Shown: piece by piece, positions 24,431 to 34,037 of the stretch
How positions within the stretch are numbered: the stretch's first letter is position 1
Layout of the letters: each line of letters begins with the position of its first letter
DNA from: JAZDRH01 sp047470865
GTDB taxonomy: Bacteria > Pseudomonadota > Gammaproteobacteria > Pseudomonadales > Pseudomonadaceae
DNA length: 45,320 nucleotides
Assembly (NCBI RefSeq): GCF_047470865.1
Contig: NZ_JAZDRH010000026.1
Location: forward strand, 1-45,320
Reading direction: 5' to 3'
Notes under the pieces: model-generated
Database searches by the model: none
What the model saw: the letters and a program-made list of their open reading frames with translations, nothing else
Told to the model about the DNA's origin: nothing
Translations under genes and position numbers: made by a program

Positions 24431-25540
24431 CTAACTGCGCACAATCAGTGCTTCATCTGCAGCTAGTTTCTCAGCTGCTTTTTCTCGAATAATACGTTCT
24501 AAATCATCAACTAAATTAGCATTAGTTAATTTGCTGGCGGGTTTGCCATCAATATAGACTAGGTTGGGTTGCCCGCCTGTTAGACCAACACTCACTTCTT
24601 TAGCTTCGCCTGGCCCATTAACGACACAGCCAATTACTGCAACATCCATAGGTACTAATAAGTCTTCTAGACGGCTTTCTAACTGATTCATAGTACCTAC
24701 AACATCAAAATTCTGACGTGAGCAGCTTGGACAAGCAATAAAGTTAATACCGCGACTACGAAGTTTTAGCGATTTTAGAATATCAAAACCAACACGAATT
24801 TCTTCAACAGGGTCAGCCGCTAGTGAAATACGGATAGTATCACCAATTCCTTCTGCTAACAGCATTCCTAAACCAACAGAAGATTTAACAGTACCAGAGC
24901 GCAAGCCACCCGCTTCAGTTATGCCTAAATGCAATGGTTGCTCAATAGCTTTTGCTAGTTTCCGGTAGGCTTCTACCGCCATAAAGACATCAGAGGCTTT
25001 TACACTCACTTTAAAATCAGGAAAGTTTAACCGATCAAGATGCTCAACATGGCGTAACGCTGACTCTACAAGGGCATCTGCTGTTGGCTCGCCATATTTT
25101 TTCTGCAAATCTTTCTCTAGCGAACCTGCATTGACCCCAATGCGTATAGGAATAGCTCTTGCACGTGCGGCTTCCACAACCGCTTTAATACGATCATTAG
25201 AGCCAATATTGCCTGGATTAATACGCAAACAATCCACACCTAGCTGTGCAACGCGCAAAGCGATTTTATAATCAAAATGAATGTCAGCAACTAAGGGTAT
25301 ATGAACTTGTTTTTTAATTTTACCGAAGGCTTCAGCCGCTTCCATTGAAGGAACAGATACTCGAACAATATCTGCTCCTACTTCCTCTAAACGCAGAATT
25401 TGCGCGACAGTTGCCTCAACATCACAGGTTTCTGTATTTGTCATGCTTTGCACGCTAATAGGTGCATCACCTCCGACAGCTACATCACCCACATAAATCT
25501 TACGTGAAACTCGGCGTTGAATGGCAGACGCACCGTGCAT
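24431..25540 (-). CDS. ispG: HMBPP synthase IspG (GcpE)
   Basis: A 369-residue iron-sulfur enzyme of the MEP isoprenoid pathway that converts methylerythritol cyclodiphosphate to HMBPP. The N-terminal TIM barrel begins VGGDAPISVQSMTNTET. The 4Fe-4S cysteines are visible in FIACPSCSRQNFD and VIGCVVNGPGE, followed by the usual KEVSVGLTGG. It depends on the Isc system encoded further along. It starts 3 bases after the rodZ stop. Confidence 0.97.
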   Translation of the reverse strand: MHGASAIQRRVSRKIYVGDVAVGGDAPISVQSMTNTETCDVEATVAQILRLEEVGADIVRVSVPSMEAAEAFGKIKKQVHIPLVADIHFDYKIALRVAQLGVDCLRINPGNIGSNDRIKAVVEAARARAIPIRIGVNAGSLEKDLQKKYGEPTADALVESALRHVEHLDRLNFPDFKVSVKASDVFMAVEAYRKLAKAIEQPLHLGITEAGGLRSGTVKSSVGLGMLLAEGIGDTIRISLAADPVEEIRVGFDILKSLKLRSRGINFIACPSCSRQNFDVVGTMNQLESRLEDLLVPMDVAVIGCVVNGPGEAKEVSVGLTGGQPNLVYIDGKPASKLTNANLVDDLERIIREKAAEKLAADEALIVRS

Positions 25541-25543
25541 TAT

Positions 25544-26521
25544 TTACTGTCCTACTTTAAAACGAGCGGTTGTACCCTTGATAAATGAAGAAATATCAAA
25601 AGGTTCATTGTTTACAAATATACTCTGTCCTTTGGCATTACCCAAATGAACATTTAAAGGTGCAACACCTTCTACTGTAATTTCATCACCTGCATTTTTT
25701 ACAGATTCCATTAATAATGTGCCATTGGCATCTTTTATTTGGAACCAACACATTGAGGTAAACTTGATAGCCATTCTAACCTTACCTGCCGCCACAGGAG
25801 TGGCTGTAGCTTCGTCTGCGCTATTTGTTGTAGCTGTCGGTTGGGGCGGCATGTTAGCAGAAGGCGTTAACACCTGATTAAGCTCAGTGTGACGGGTATT
25901 AGCTGTCGCAGTTGTAGCATCCTCTGTATTAGCTTGGCTTATTATAGGGGTTGCAACTTCAGCTGATTCATCTACATTTTCCGTTACAATAGGAGCTACT
26001 GCTGGAGGAGTATTAGGTAGTAACTCTGGCTCATCCAAATGGTGCACCTGCCGAGCACCATCACGTGTATCAACCTCAACACTTTGCAGTACAGCTTGTG
26101 GTGTCGTTTGATCTTTTAGTTGTTGTTCGAGCCACCAGTAATAGCCTAGCCCCACTAAAATAGCCAAACAAATAAAAGCAAATAACCAAAAACGCCCCCT
26201 TGAGCCATGACGGGATGCTTTCATTTCTTGAACGGACTTTATACCTTTATTTTCACGGATAGCTACTTCTTTTGCACCCGCTAATAAGACGCTAGCATCA
26301 AGTTGCACTAATTTAGCGTATGAGCGCACGTAACCGCGAGTAAACACACTATCTGGCAAGTGAGCTTCATCATCTTGCTCAAGCGCTTTAACTACCTGAG
26401 AGGTCAGATTAAGCTTTGTTGCTATGTGCTCAATAGTTAGCCCTTTTGCCTCGCGCGCGCGACGTAGTTGCTCACCAATGCTAATTAACTCGGGCGAATT
26501 GGAAACATTAGTCTCTGTCAT
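25544..26521 (-). CDS. rodZ: Cytoskeleton protein RodZ
   Basis: A 325-residue bitopic membrane protein. An N-terminal helix-turn-helix domain (about residues 14-80: IGEQLRRAREAKGLTIEHIATKL) binds MreB. A transmembrane helix spans about 111-130 (FWLFAFICLAILVGLGYYWW). A low-complexity Thr/Ala/Pro/Glu linker follows, then a periplasmic DUF4115 beta domain (about 245-325). RodZ couples MreB to the elongation machinery and sets rod shape. Its ATG shares one base with the pilF stop (TAATG). Confidence 0.93.
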   Translation of the reverse strand: MTETNVSNSPELISIGEQLRRAREAKGLTIEHIATKLNLTSQVVKALEQDDEAHLPDSVFTRGYVRSYAKLVQLDASVLLAGAKEVAIRENKGIKSVQEMKASRHGSRGRFWLFAFICLAILVGLGYYWWLEQQLKDQTTPQAVLQSVEVDTRDGARQVHHLDEPELLPNTPPAVAPIVTENVDESAEVATPIISQANTEDATTATANTRHTELNQVLTPSANMPPQPTATTNSADEATATPVAAGKVRMAIKFTSMCWFQIKDANGTLLMESVKNAGDEITVEGVAPLNVHLGNAKGQSIFVNNEPFDISSFIKGTTARFKVGQ

Positions 26522-27315
26522 TACTGCTCCGCGAGATATTGTTTAAGTTCTGGACTACCAGGATATAAGTTGCGTAATTGTAGGGCCAAGGTCGCAACCT
26601 GGTTGCGATCATTAAATGCCTTAGCAATACGGATACCTAGTAGCAAACTACGTGGAAATTGATCAGAAAGCACTTGAAAATCTGCATAGTAGCTACGTGC
26701 AGCCGCATAGTCGCCACTATTATATTTCATCTCTGCCAGTTCTAAATTAGCTATAGGCAGTGTATTGTTTAGACGTAATGCGCGAATAAAATGCTGCTCC
26801 GCAAGATCCTTTTTATCCATAGCTAAAGCAGCAATACCCATGTTTTCAAAAATACGCGAACGGTTTGCGTAAAGCGGATCTTTAGAAGCTTCTGCATAGG
26901 TGTCGTAGGATTTTTGATATTGCTTGGTTTCTAATAAAAAGCTGGCATAGTTATTTAAAAAGCGAGCGCTACGCTCTTTAGAAAGTGCTTTGCGAAAATT
27001 TTCATCCGCTAAGTCATATTCCATTTCACGCTGAAACGCAAAAGCTAGAATCGAATAGGTTTCTGGGCTATTTGGATCAATTTTTAATGCTTTTTGTAAT
27101 GGATCCTTGGCGCGCTCTGTCTGCCCATCTTGCAAGTAACCCAAGGCAAGTTGGATATAGGCGTCACGCGCATTATCACGACCTTCCTTAGTGGATAAGG
27201 GGTCAACTTTCATTGTATTGGGTAAAGGTTTACCGTCTTTATCTTCAGTGACAGTAACACAGGCAGTTAACAACAAACTACTTAAAGCGATAGCTACAAC
27301 TGAGCGGATCTTCAT
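26521..27315 (-). CDS. pilF: Type IV pilus pilotin PilF/PilW
   Basis: A 264-residue lipoprotein with lipobox LLTAC (C19) and about six TPR repeats (ALGYLQDGQTERAKDPLQKAL, ILAFAFQREMEYDLADENF and so on). PilF is the pilotin that carries the PilQ secretin to the outer membrane. The gene sits between rlmN and rodZ, the normal place in Pseudomonas. It supports a type IV pilus even though no other pil gene is in the window. Confidence 0.92.
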   Translation of the reverse strand: MKIRSVVAIALSSLLLTACVTVTEDKDGKPLPNTMKVDPLSTKEGRDNARDAYIQLALGYLQDGQTERAKDPLQKALKIDPNSPETYSILAFAFQREMEYDLADENFRKALSKERSARFLNNYASFLLETKQYQKSYDTYAEASKDPLYANRSRIFENMGIAALAMDKKDLAEQHFIRALRLNNTLPIANLELAEMKYNSGDYAAARSYYADFQVLSDQFPRSLLLGIRIAKAFNDRNQVATLALQLRNLYPGSPELKQYLAEQ

Positions 27316-27352
27316 AGTTACTCCTTATACAGCTACATCATAGTCCTTAAGA

Positions 27353-28486
27353 TTATGATGAAAGCTCGCGCTTTTCATCCTCAAGCTGTCGAACTGCGAT
27401 ATAGCGCTCACTCCGACGAGTACGATCATTCACATTACCAACTAATTGCCCACAAGCAGCGTCGATATCATCGCCTCGCGTCATCCGAACTGTCACATTA
27501 AACCCTGCTTCATGCAACATATCTTGGAAACGTCTTATCGCATTATTGCTTGGACGTTCATACCCAGAGTGAGGAAATGGGTTAAATGGAATTAAATTAA
27601 TTTTACAAGGTACATCTTGTAGCAAAGCGATCATCTGCTCTGCATGCTCGGGTTGATCATTTATACCCTTTAACAGGGTATATTCAACTGTTAAATAGCG
27701 TTTATCACCCAGTTTTGCAATATAACGTGTGCAAGCATCCAAAATAACAGAAAGTGGATACTTTTTATTGAGCGGAACCAACTTATTACGCAATTCATCA
27801 TTGGGCGCATGTAGCGAAAGCGCCAAGGCCACGTCAGTAACCTCACCTAACTTATCAACCATAGGTGCAACGCCTGAGGTAGACAATGTCACCTTGCGTT
27901 TAGAAATACCATAACCTAAGTCTTCCATCATGATATTCATTGAAGAGACTACGTTATCAAAATTTAATAACGGCTCTCCCATACCCATCATTACCACATT
28001 GGTTATTGCTCTATCTGTTTTAGCGGGTACCGTGCCAAAGGACTTATTAGCAATCCATACTTGGCCAATAATTTCGGCTGCAGTTAAATCACTATCAAAG
28101 CCTTGCTTTCCTGTAGAACAAAAGCTGCAATCTAAAGCACAGCCAGCTTGCGAGGAAACACAAAGCGTGCCACGTCCATTTTGCGGGATATAGACGGTTT
28201 CAACACAGCTACCTGATGCCACTCGTACAACCCATTTACGCGTGCCATCTTCAGAAATACTTTGGGTGACAATTTCAGGGCCTGCAATATAAGCATGCTG
28301 ATTGAGTTTCTCACGCAAAGCTTTGCCGACATTGGTCATCGCCTCAAAATTGTCTACCCCAAAGTGGTGAATCCACTTCATCACTTGGCCGGCGCGAAAG
28401 CGCTTCTCTCCGATGGACTCGAAGAAGTTTTCTAACTGCGCTTTCGTTAAACCTAAAAGGTTAACTTTACCAGCTGCATTTGTCAT
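27353..28486 (-). CDS. rlmN: 23S rRNA/tRNA adenine-C2 methyltransferase RlmN
   Basis: A 377-residue radical SAM enzyme with the cluster motif GCALDCSFCSTG (C116, C120, C123) and the methyl-carrying cysteine in DIDAACGQL near the C-terminus. RlmN methylates C2 of A2503 in 23S rRNA and A37 of some tRNAs. The N-terminal half has the usual KMTNVGKALR-like region (here AMTNVGKALREKLN). It lies between ndk and pilF, as in Pseudomonas. Confidence 0.96.
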   Translation of the reverse strand: MTNAAGKVNLLGLTKAQLENFFESIGEKRFRAGQVMKWIHHFGVDNFEAMTNVGKALREKLNQHAYIAGPEIVTQSISEDGTRKWVVRVASGSCVETVYIPQNGRGTLCVSSQAGCALDCSFCSTGKQGFDSDLTAAEIIGQVWIANKSFGTVPAKTDRAITNVVMMGMGEPLLNFDNVVSSMNIMMEDLGYGISKRKVTLSTSGVAPMVDKLGEVTDVALALSLHAPNDELRNKLVPLNKKYPLSVILDACTRYIAKLGDKRYLTVEYTLLKGINDQPEHAEQMIALLQDVPCKINLIPFNPFPHSGYERPSNNAIRRFQDMLHEAGFNVTVRMTRGDDIDAACGQLVGNVNDRTRRSERYIAVRQLEDEKRELSS

Positions 28487-28520
28487 GGATTCACCTTACC
28501 TCTATTACTTCAAAGGGCAA

Positions 28521-28952
28521 TTAACGAATACGATCGCAAAGCTCAGTTGCCGCGAAGAAGTAAGAGATTTCGCGTGCTGCTGCTGCTTCTGAGTCAGAAC
28601 CATGAACAGCATTTTCGTCGATAGATACAGCGAAATCAGCGCGAATAGTACCTGCTGCTGCTTCTTTAGGGTTGGTTGCACCCATTAGTTCACGGTTTTT
28701 AGCAATGGCGTTTTCACCTTCTAACACTTGTACAATTACAGGACCTGAAGTCATGAATTTTACTAAGTCTGCAAAGAAAGGACGCGCTTTGTGCTCTGCG
28801 TAGAAACCACCAGCTTCACGCTCTGATAGTTGAACCATTTTAGATGCAACCACACGTAAACCTGCTTCTTCAAAGCGAGAAGTAATTTTACCAATTAGGT
28901 TTTTTGCCACTGCGTCTGGTTTGATGATAGAAAAAGTGCGTTGAACTGCCAT
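28521..28952 (-). CDS. ndk: Nucleoside diphosphate kinase
   Basis: 143 residues from the ATG at 28952, the family's normal length. A GTG three codons earlier overlaps the ribosome site (CGGAGTG) and is rejected. The active-site histidine is H117 in NAVHGSDS, with K11 in SIIKPDAV. Ndk balances nucleoside triphosphates by phosphoryl transfer. It is separated from iscX by about 105 bp containing a hairpin (28990-29020), so it probably has its own promoter. Confidence 0.97.
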   Translation of the reverse strand: MAVQRTFSIIKPDAVAKNLIGKITSRFEEAGLRVVASKMVQLSEREAGGFYAEHKARPFFADLVKFMTSGPVIVQVLEGENAIAKNRELMGATNPKEAAAGTIRADFAVSIDENAVHGSDSEAAAAREISYFFAATELCDRIR

Positions 28953-28989
28953 GATGGACACTCCGAAAGATTTTAGGGCGAGTATAAAA

Positions 28990-29020
28990 ATTAAACCCGC
29001 GAATTATACGCAGGTTTAAT
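28990..29020 (-). terminator. Hairpin between iscX and ndk (likely isc operon terminator)
   Basis: Inverted repeat ATTAAACC-GCG / CGC-GGTTTAAT: a 12-position stem with one mismatch and a 7-base loop. On the minus strand it is followed by TTTTTATACT. The loop region contains TATAAT, so an ndk -10 box may overlap it; no matching -35 is evident. Confidence 0.6.
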
Positions 29021-29057
29021 AGAAATTCGTAGTCAGCCTTGAAGGCCAAGCAAAAAA

Positions 29058-29258
29058 TTATTCGATTTCTTCAATCCAAGCGGCTTGAATAGCTTCTAAA
29101 ATTTTTTCACCTGTACGAGTAGGCTCGTCATCGAACTCAGGTAGCTCGGTAACTAAGCGCGCTAGATTAACAAAGTTAATGTAGCGCGGGTCAATATCTT
29201 CATGCAAATCACTTAATTGAATGGCAATTTCTTGCACGTCTACCCATTTTAGTCCCAT
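29058..29258 (-). CDS. iscX: IscX (Fe-S assembly regulator)
   Basis: A 66-residue acidic protein with the family start GLKWVDVQEIAIQLSDLHEDIDP and ending in EAIQAAWIEEIE. IscX binds iron and IscS and tunes the rate of cluster assembly, competing with frataxin. It is the last gene of the isc operon, 9 bases after fdx, at the expected size. Confidence 0.95.
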   Translation of the reverse strand: MGLKWVDVQEIAIQLSDLHEDIDPRYINFVNLARLVTELPEFDDEPTRTGEKILEAIQAAWIEEIE

Positions 29259-29267
29259 ATCAACCTC

Positions 29268-29606
29268 TTAATGACGCTCAGATACTTGGTTAATTGTGTA
29301 TTTAGGTAATTCAATTGTAAGGTCTTCATCACCAACAATAGTTTGGCAAGATAAGCGCGAGTCAGGCTCTAACCCCCATGCTTTATCTAGCATATCGTCT
29401 TCTAACTCATCAGAAGGCTCTAATGACTCAAAACCATCGCGTACCAACACATGGCAGGTCGTACAGGCACAAGACATTTCACAAGCATGCTCAATTTCAA
29501 TACCATTGCGTAATGCGGCTTCCATTACACTTTCACCCTTCTCGGCCTCAACAACTGCACCATCAGGACATAGTTCTGGATGAGGTAAGAAAATAATTTG
29601 TGGCAT
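29268..29606 (-). CDS. fdx: 2Fe-2S ferredoxin of the Isc system
   Basis: 112 residues from the ATG at 29606. A start seven codons earlier lies inside hscA and has no ribosome site, whereas GAGGG sits upstream of the ATG. The cluster ligands C42, C48, C51 and C87 are in the same positions as in E. coli Fdx (ACEMSCACTTC ... SRLSCQT). It supplies electrons for cluster assembly on IscU. Confidence 0.96.
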   Translation of the reverse strand: MPQIIFLPHPELCPDGAVVEAEKGESVMEAALRNGIEIEHACEMSCACTTCHVLVRDGFESLEPSDELEDDMLDKAWGLEPDSRLSCQTIVGDEDLTIELPKYTINQVSERH

Positions 29607-29610
29607 CTGA

Positions 29611-31482
29611 TTAACCCTCAATTTCATTTAGCTGCTTGCCAGCTAACACGGCATTTACGGCGGCATTCATGCGTCGCGCTGCAAATTCATTAGTTACATG
29701 GCTAAGCGCTTGCGTTTGCTCTATTACTTGGCGTAATTCATCTGTTTTAATAGCATCACGTAGGGCAGCTACCTGCTGCTCAATTACCTGACGCTCTTGC
29801 GTATTCAGTAATTTCTCACCATCTTGAACCAAGGCGGCATCTACCGCATCCGCTAAGCGCTGAGCATCTACTTGTTTCTCACGCAAAGCTCGTAGATTTT
29901 TATCTTCTTGCGCATGAGCAAATGAGGATTTAAGCATGTTGGCAATTTCATCATCGGACAAACCATAGGATGGTTTTACTTGAACACTCGCCTGCACCCC
30001 CGAAGAAAGCTCGCGCGCGCTAACATTCAAAAGACCATCTGCGTCCACCTGAAAGGTAACTCGAATTTTCGCCGCACCCGCCACCATAGGAGGAATGCCT
30101 CGCAATTCGAAATGAGCTAATGAACGACAAGCACTGGCTAGCTCACGCTCTCCCTGCAAGACACGAATCATCATCGCCGTTTGCCCATCACGCGCAGTAG
30201 TAAAGTCCTGCGCTCTGGCTACTGGAATAGTAGTGTTACGCGGTATGACTTTTTCAACTAAATCGCCCATGGTTTCTAAACCTAGCGATAAAGGAATTAC
30301 ATCTAACAGCAATAGCTGATCACCATCACGGGCATTGCCAGCTAACGTATCTGCCTGAATAGCTGCACCAATAGCCACTACCTTGTCAGGATCAATTGAA
30401 GTTAATGGCTCACACTCAAAAAGCAGCCCTACTTGCTCACGCACAAAAGGCACACGTGTTGAGCCACCTACCATCACTACATTTTGAATTTCATTATTAT
30501 CAACTTCAGCATCGCGCATAGCTCGGCGACAAGCCTTTAAACTACGCGCAACTAAAGGTTCTATTAGTTGATTAAACTGTTCTCTTGATAAATTTCCATG
30601 CCAATCCAAATAATTGACAGCTACAGAATCAGCTTGGGTGAGTTGTTCTTTTACAGCACAAGACAAGTCTAGCAACTGACGTTGCTGAGCGGGGTCTAAA
30701 TCTAGACTTTTCTGGCTTTGCGCCACTATCCAATGCGCAATGGCCATATCAAAGTCATCACCACCTAGAGCGCTATCCCCTCCCGTAGCTAAGACTTCAA
30801 AAACCCCTCGGCTTAAACGCAAAATTGAAATATCAAAGGTGCCGCCGCCCAAGTCATAAATAGCAACAACCCCTTCAGCTTGATGATCTAAGCCATAGGC
30901 TACAGCTGCTGCGGTTGGTTCATTCAAGAGTCGTAGCACATTAATATTAGCCAGTTGCGCTGCGTCTTTAGTTGCTTGGCGTTGAGCATCATCAAAATAA
31001 GCAGGTACGGTAATGACAGCACCGACTAAATCACCACCAAGGCTAGCTTCGCCACGCTCTCGCAGTTTATTTAAGATTTGCGCTGATATTTCAACAGGAC
31101 TTTTTGTACCTTGGACAGTTTGAATATAAGGCATTTGTGATTGCGACTGACCTTGAACAAACTCATAAGGGAGCTGCTCACCCAGCATATTGACATCGGC
31201 AACACCACGCCCCATCAAACGTTTTATAGAAAGAATAGAGTTAAGCGGATCAAGTGCAGCAGCAATCTTAGCTTCTTCACCAACTACTATTTGATTATCC
31301 ACTAAGTATCGCACTGCAGAAGGCAACGAATGACGGCCTTGTTCATCAGCCAAGGTTTGAGCCAAACCACTGCGCACTGTTGCAACAAGTGAATTAGTAG
31401 TGCCTAGATCAATACCAACAGCCAGCCGACGTTGATGCGGTTGCGGACTTTGTCCAGGTTCAGCAATCTGCAGTAAAGCCAT
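29611..31482 (-). CDS. hscA: Hsp70-type Fe-S chaperone HscA
   Basis: A 623-residue DnaK homologue with GIDLGTTNSLVA near the N-terminus, IYDLGGGTFDISIL, VVMVGGSTRVPFVR and a shortened C-terminal lid. Its substrate domain binds the LPPVK motif of IscU, which is present here, and ATP hydrolysis helps release the cluster. It follows hscB by about 46 bp. Confidence 0.97.
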   Translation of the reverse strand: MALLQIAEPGQSPQPHQRRLAVGIDLGTTNSLVATVRSGLAQTLADEQGRHSLPSAVRYLVDNQIVVGEEAKIAAALDPLNSILSIKRLMGRGVADVNMLGEQLPYEFVQGQSQSQMPYIQTVQGTKSPVEISAQILNKLRERGEASLGGDLVGAVITVPAYFDDAQRQATKDAAQLANINVLRLLNEPTAAAVAYGLDHQAEGVVAIYDLGGGTFDISILRLSRGVFEVLATGGDSALGGDDFDMAIAHWIVAQSQKSLDLDPAQQRQLLDLSCAVKEQLTQADSVAVNYLDWHGNLSREQFNQLIEPLVARSLKACRRAMRDAEVDNNEIQNVVMVGGSTRVPFVREQVGLLFECEPLTSIDPDKVVAIGAAIQADTLAGNARDGDQLLLLDVIPLSLGLETMGDLVEKVIPRNTTIPVARAQDFTTARDGQTAMMIRVLQGERELASACRSLAHFELRGIPPMVAGAAKIRVTFQVDADGLLNVSARELSSGVQASVQVKPSYGLSDDEIANMLKSSFAHAQEDKNLRALREKQVDAQRLADAVDAALVQDGEKLLNTQERQVIEQQVAALRDAIKTDELRQVIEQTQALSHVTNEFAARRMNAAVNAVLAGKQLNEIEG

Positions 31483-31528
31483 AAAATTCTTAATCTTACT
31501 TCACCTTGTTAAATAACAAGGTTTCAGG

Positions 31529-32050
31529 TTAATCGTCGAGACGTTCTTGAAGTTGACGCGCCTCATAAGTCAGTTTGTCAAAAAACTGCATGCGTCGTGC
31601 CAAAAGTTCTGCGTGAGCATGATTGTTATCTTGCCAAGTTGCCGAAAACTCTTGATCAAGCTGATTACGATCTTGCTTTATGCGCTTAACAAATCTATCT
31701 ACAGCTTCAAGATCAGCCAGCGCTTGCAACTCCTCTAATTCTTCTCGCCATTGCATCTGTTGAAATAAAAACTCAGGATCCTGAACAGTGGCTTCCTGAG
31801 GTATTTCTTCACCTAACAATCGCAACAAATACAATGCGCGAGAAGTTGTATCCTTTAAGGTGTTATAAGCATCGTTTAATGTTGCTGAGCGCTCAAGTGC
31901 TTGACGACGCTCAGTATCACTAGCTTGAACAAAACGATCCGGGTGCACTTCTCTAGCTAACTCTCGATAAAGCTCTCCTAGTTTTTTCAGGTCAACTTCA
32001 AAACTAGGCTCTACAGAAAATAATGCAAAATAGTTGTTAGAATCACCCAT
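31529..32050 (-). CDS. hscB: J-type co-chaperone HscB
   Basis: 173 residues from the ATG at 32050, immediately after the iscA stop; the longer frame runs back into iscA and is rejected. The J domain has HPD at residues 36-38 (REVHPDRF), followed by a C-terminal three-helix domain that binds IscU. HscB stimulates the HscA ATPase. Its length and position in the operon are standard. Confidence 0.95.
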   Translation of the reverse strand: MGDSNNYFALFSVEPSFEVDLKKLGELYRELAREVHPDRFVQASDTERRQALERSATLNDAYNTLKDTTSRALYLLRLLGEEIPQEATVQDPEFLFQQMQWREELEELQALADLEAVDRFVKRIKQDRNQLDQEFSATWQDNNHAHAELLARRMQFFDKLTYEARQLQERLDD

Positions 32051-32051
32051 A

Positions 32052-32375
32052 TCACACACTAAAGCTTTCACCACAGCCACATTCACCACGCACATTAGGG
32101 TTATTAAACTTAAAGCCTTCGTTTAACCCTTCACGCACAAAATCCAGCTCTGTACCATCAATATAGGCTAAGCTTTTTGGATCAACGATGATTTTTACAC
32201 CTTCGTTATCAAATACTTGGTCATCAGCTTCGACTGCATCAACAAACTCAAGCACATAAGCCATACCTGAGCAACCTGTAGTGCGCACGCCTAGACGAAT
32301 GCCCACCCCTTTACCACGCCCTTCTAATGACTGACGAATGTGCTTGGTTGCTGCAGGTGTCATTGTAATGGCCAT
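32052..32375 (-). CDS. iscA: A-type Fe-S carrier IscA
   Basis: A 107-residue A-type carrier with the three ligand cysteines C35 (TTGCSGMAY), C99 and C101 (GECGCGES), at the same numbers as in E. coli. IscA delivers clusters to apoproteins, notably 4Fe-4S enzymes such as IspG. It lies 12 bases after iscU. Confidence 0.97.
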   Translation of the reverse strand: MAITMTPAATKHIRQSLEGRGKGVGIRLGVRTTGCSGMAYVLEFVDAVEADDQVFDNEGVKIIVDPKSLAYIDGTELDFVREGLNEGFKFNNPNVRGECGCGESFSV

Positions 32376-32387
32376 AGGGAATACCTC

Positions 32388-32774
32388 TTAGAGTAAACCT
32401 TTTTTCTGTTTGTAATCGCGTACCGCTGCTTTAATTGCATCTTCAGCTAAAACTGAGCAGTGAATTTTCACTGGAGGTAATGCAAGCTCTTCTGCAATTA
32501 ACGTATTTTTAATTTGTTCAGCTTCTTCAATGGTTTTACCTTTCATCCACTCAGTTGCCAGTGAACTAGAAGCAATTGCTGAACCGCAACCATAGGTTTT
32601 AAACTTAGCATCTGTAATTACGCCTTGCTCATCCACTTGAATCTGCAAACGCATCACATCACCACAGGCTGGGGCACCTACCATACCTGTGCCAACATTT
32701 TGACTGCTGTCGTCTAACTTACCTACATTTCGTGGGTTTTCGTAGTGATCAATCACTTTATCGCTATAGGCCAT
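32388..32774 (-). CDS. iscU: Fe-S scaffold IscU
   Basis: A 128-residue scaffold with all key residues at the canonical positions: C37, D39, C63, H105 and C106, and the HscA-binding LPPVK at 99-103. Clusters are built here from sulfur supplied by IscS and electrons from Fdx. Confidence 0.98.
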   Translation of the reverse strand: MAYSDKVIDHYENPRNVGKLDDSSQNVGTGMVGAPACGDVMRLQIQVDEQGVITDAKFKTYGCGSAIASSSLATEWMKGKTIEEAEQIKNTLIAEELALPPVKIHCSVLAEDAIKAAVRDYKQKKGLL

Positions 32775-32799
32775 TGTTCTTCTCCTCGCTCAAGGCAAA

Positions 32800-34014
32800 T
32801 TAGTGTGCTTGCCACTCAACTTTACTGATATCAATACCGTCTTTGTGCATATCCCACAAAGGCGAAAGCTCACGTAGCTTATTAACTGCTGATTCAATTT
32901 GATTGGCTGCATAATCTACTTCTTCTTCAGTTGTAAAACGACCAAAGCTAAAGCGAATAGAGCTATGCGCTAACTCATCATTACGGCCTAATGCACGCAA
33001 TACATAAGATGGCTCTAATGATGCAGAAGTACAAGCCGAACCTGATGATACTGCCATGTCTTTCAGTGACATCATTAAAGACTCACCTTCAACATAGTTA
33101 AAACTTAAATTTAAGATATTCGGTACACGATGCGTTGGACTGCCATTTAAGTAAACTTCTTCCATACCATTCACTTTGGCATAAAAACGATCACTTAATG
33201 CTTTAACATGGGCTGTATCTTTTGCCATATCTTCTTTAGCCACTCGCGCAGCTTCACCCATACCAACAATTTGATGAGTAGCTAGCGTACCTGAGCGCAT
33301 TCCTCGCTCATGACCACCGCCATGCATTTGCGCCTCTAAGCGAATACGCGGCTTACGACGCACATAAAGCACACCAATGCCTTTAGGGCCATACATTTTA
33401 TGACCTGATATAGAAATTAGATCCACTTTCATAGCTTGTGTATCAAGCACAATTTTTCCTGCTGACTGAGCCGCATCCACATGAAAAATAGCTCCATGAG
33501 CGCGTACAACTTCACCAATAGCCGCAATATCATTGATGGTGCCAATTTCATTATTGACGTGCATAACAGATACTAAAATAGTGTCTTCACGCAGTGCGTC
33601 TTTAATCATTTGCGCGGTGATTTCACCATCACTGGTAGGTTCTAAATAAGTGACCTCAAAACCTTCGCGCTCTAACTGTCGTGCGGTATCTAAAATAGCC
33701 TTATGCTCAATTTTAGAGGTAATAATGTGTTTACCTTTACCGGAGTAGAAATGTGCCACCCCTTTGAGTGCTAGGTTATCTGATTCTGTAGCGCCTGAGG
33801 TCCACACAATCTCACGTGGGTCAGCATTAATTAGATCTGCTACTTGGCGACGCGCTTCTTCTACAGCTTCTTCTGCTTTCCAGCCATACACATGCGAGCG
33901 TGATGCCGGGTTACCAAAATTACCCTCTAAGGTTAAGCATTGAATCATTTTTTCGGCAACACGTGGATCAACTGGCGCAGTTGCTGAATAATCAAGATAA
34001 ATCGGCAATTTCAT
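32800..34014 (-). CDS. iscS: Cysteine desulfurase IscS
   Basis: A 404-residue group I desulfurase. The PLP lysine is K206 (SGHKMYGPKG) and the persulfide cysteine is C328 (SSGSACTSASLEPS), identical in number to E. coli IscS. It mobilises sulfur from cysteine for IscU and also for tRNA thiolation and other pathways. It lies 23 bases after iscR. Confidence 0.98.
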   Translation of the reverse strand: MKLPIYLDYSATAPVDPRVAEKMIQCLTLEGNFGNPASRSHVYGWKAEEAVEEARRQVADLINADPREIVWTSGATESDNLALKGVAHFYSGKGKHIITSKIEHKAILDTARQLEREGFEVTYLEPTSDGEITAQMIKDALREDTILVSVMHVNNEIGTINDIAAIGEVVRAHGAIFHVDAAQSAGKIVLDTQAMKVDLISISGHKMYGPKGIGVLYVRRKPRIRLEAQMHGGGHERGMRSGTLATHQIVGMGEAARVAKEDMAKDTAHVKALSDRFYAKVNGMEEVYLNGSPTHRVPNILNLSFNYVEGESLMMSLKDMAVSSGSACTSASLEPSYVLRALGRNDELAHSSIRFSFGRFTTEEEVDYAANQIESAVNKLRELSPLWDMHKDGIDISKVEWQAH

Positions 34015-34037
34015 TGAAACTTCTCCTCAACATCCAC

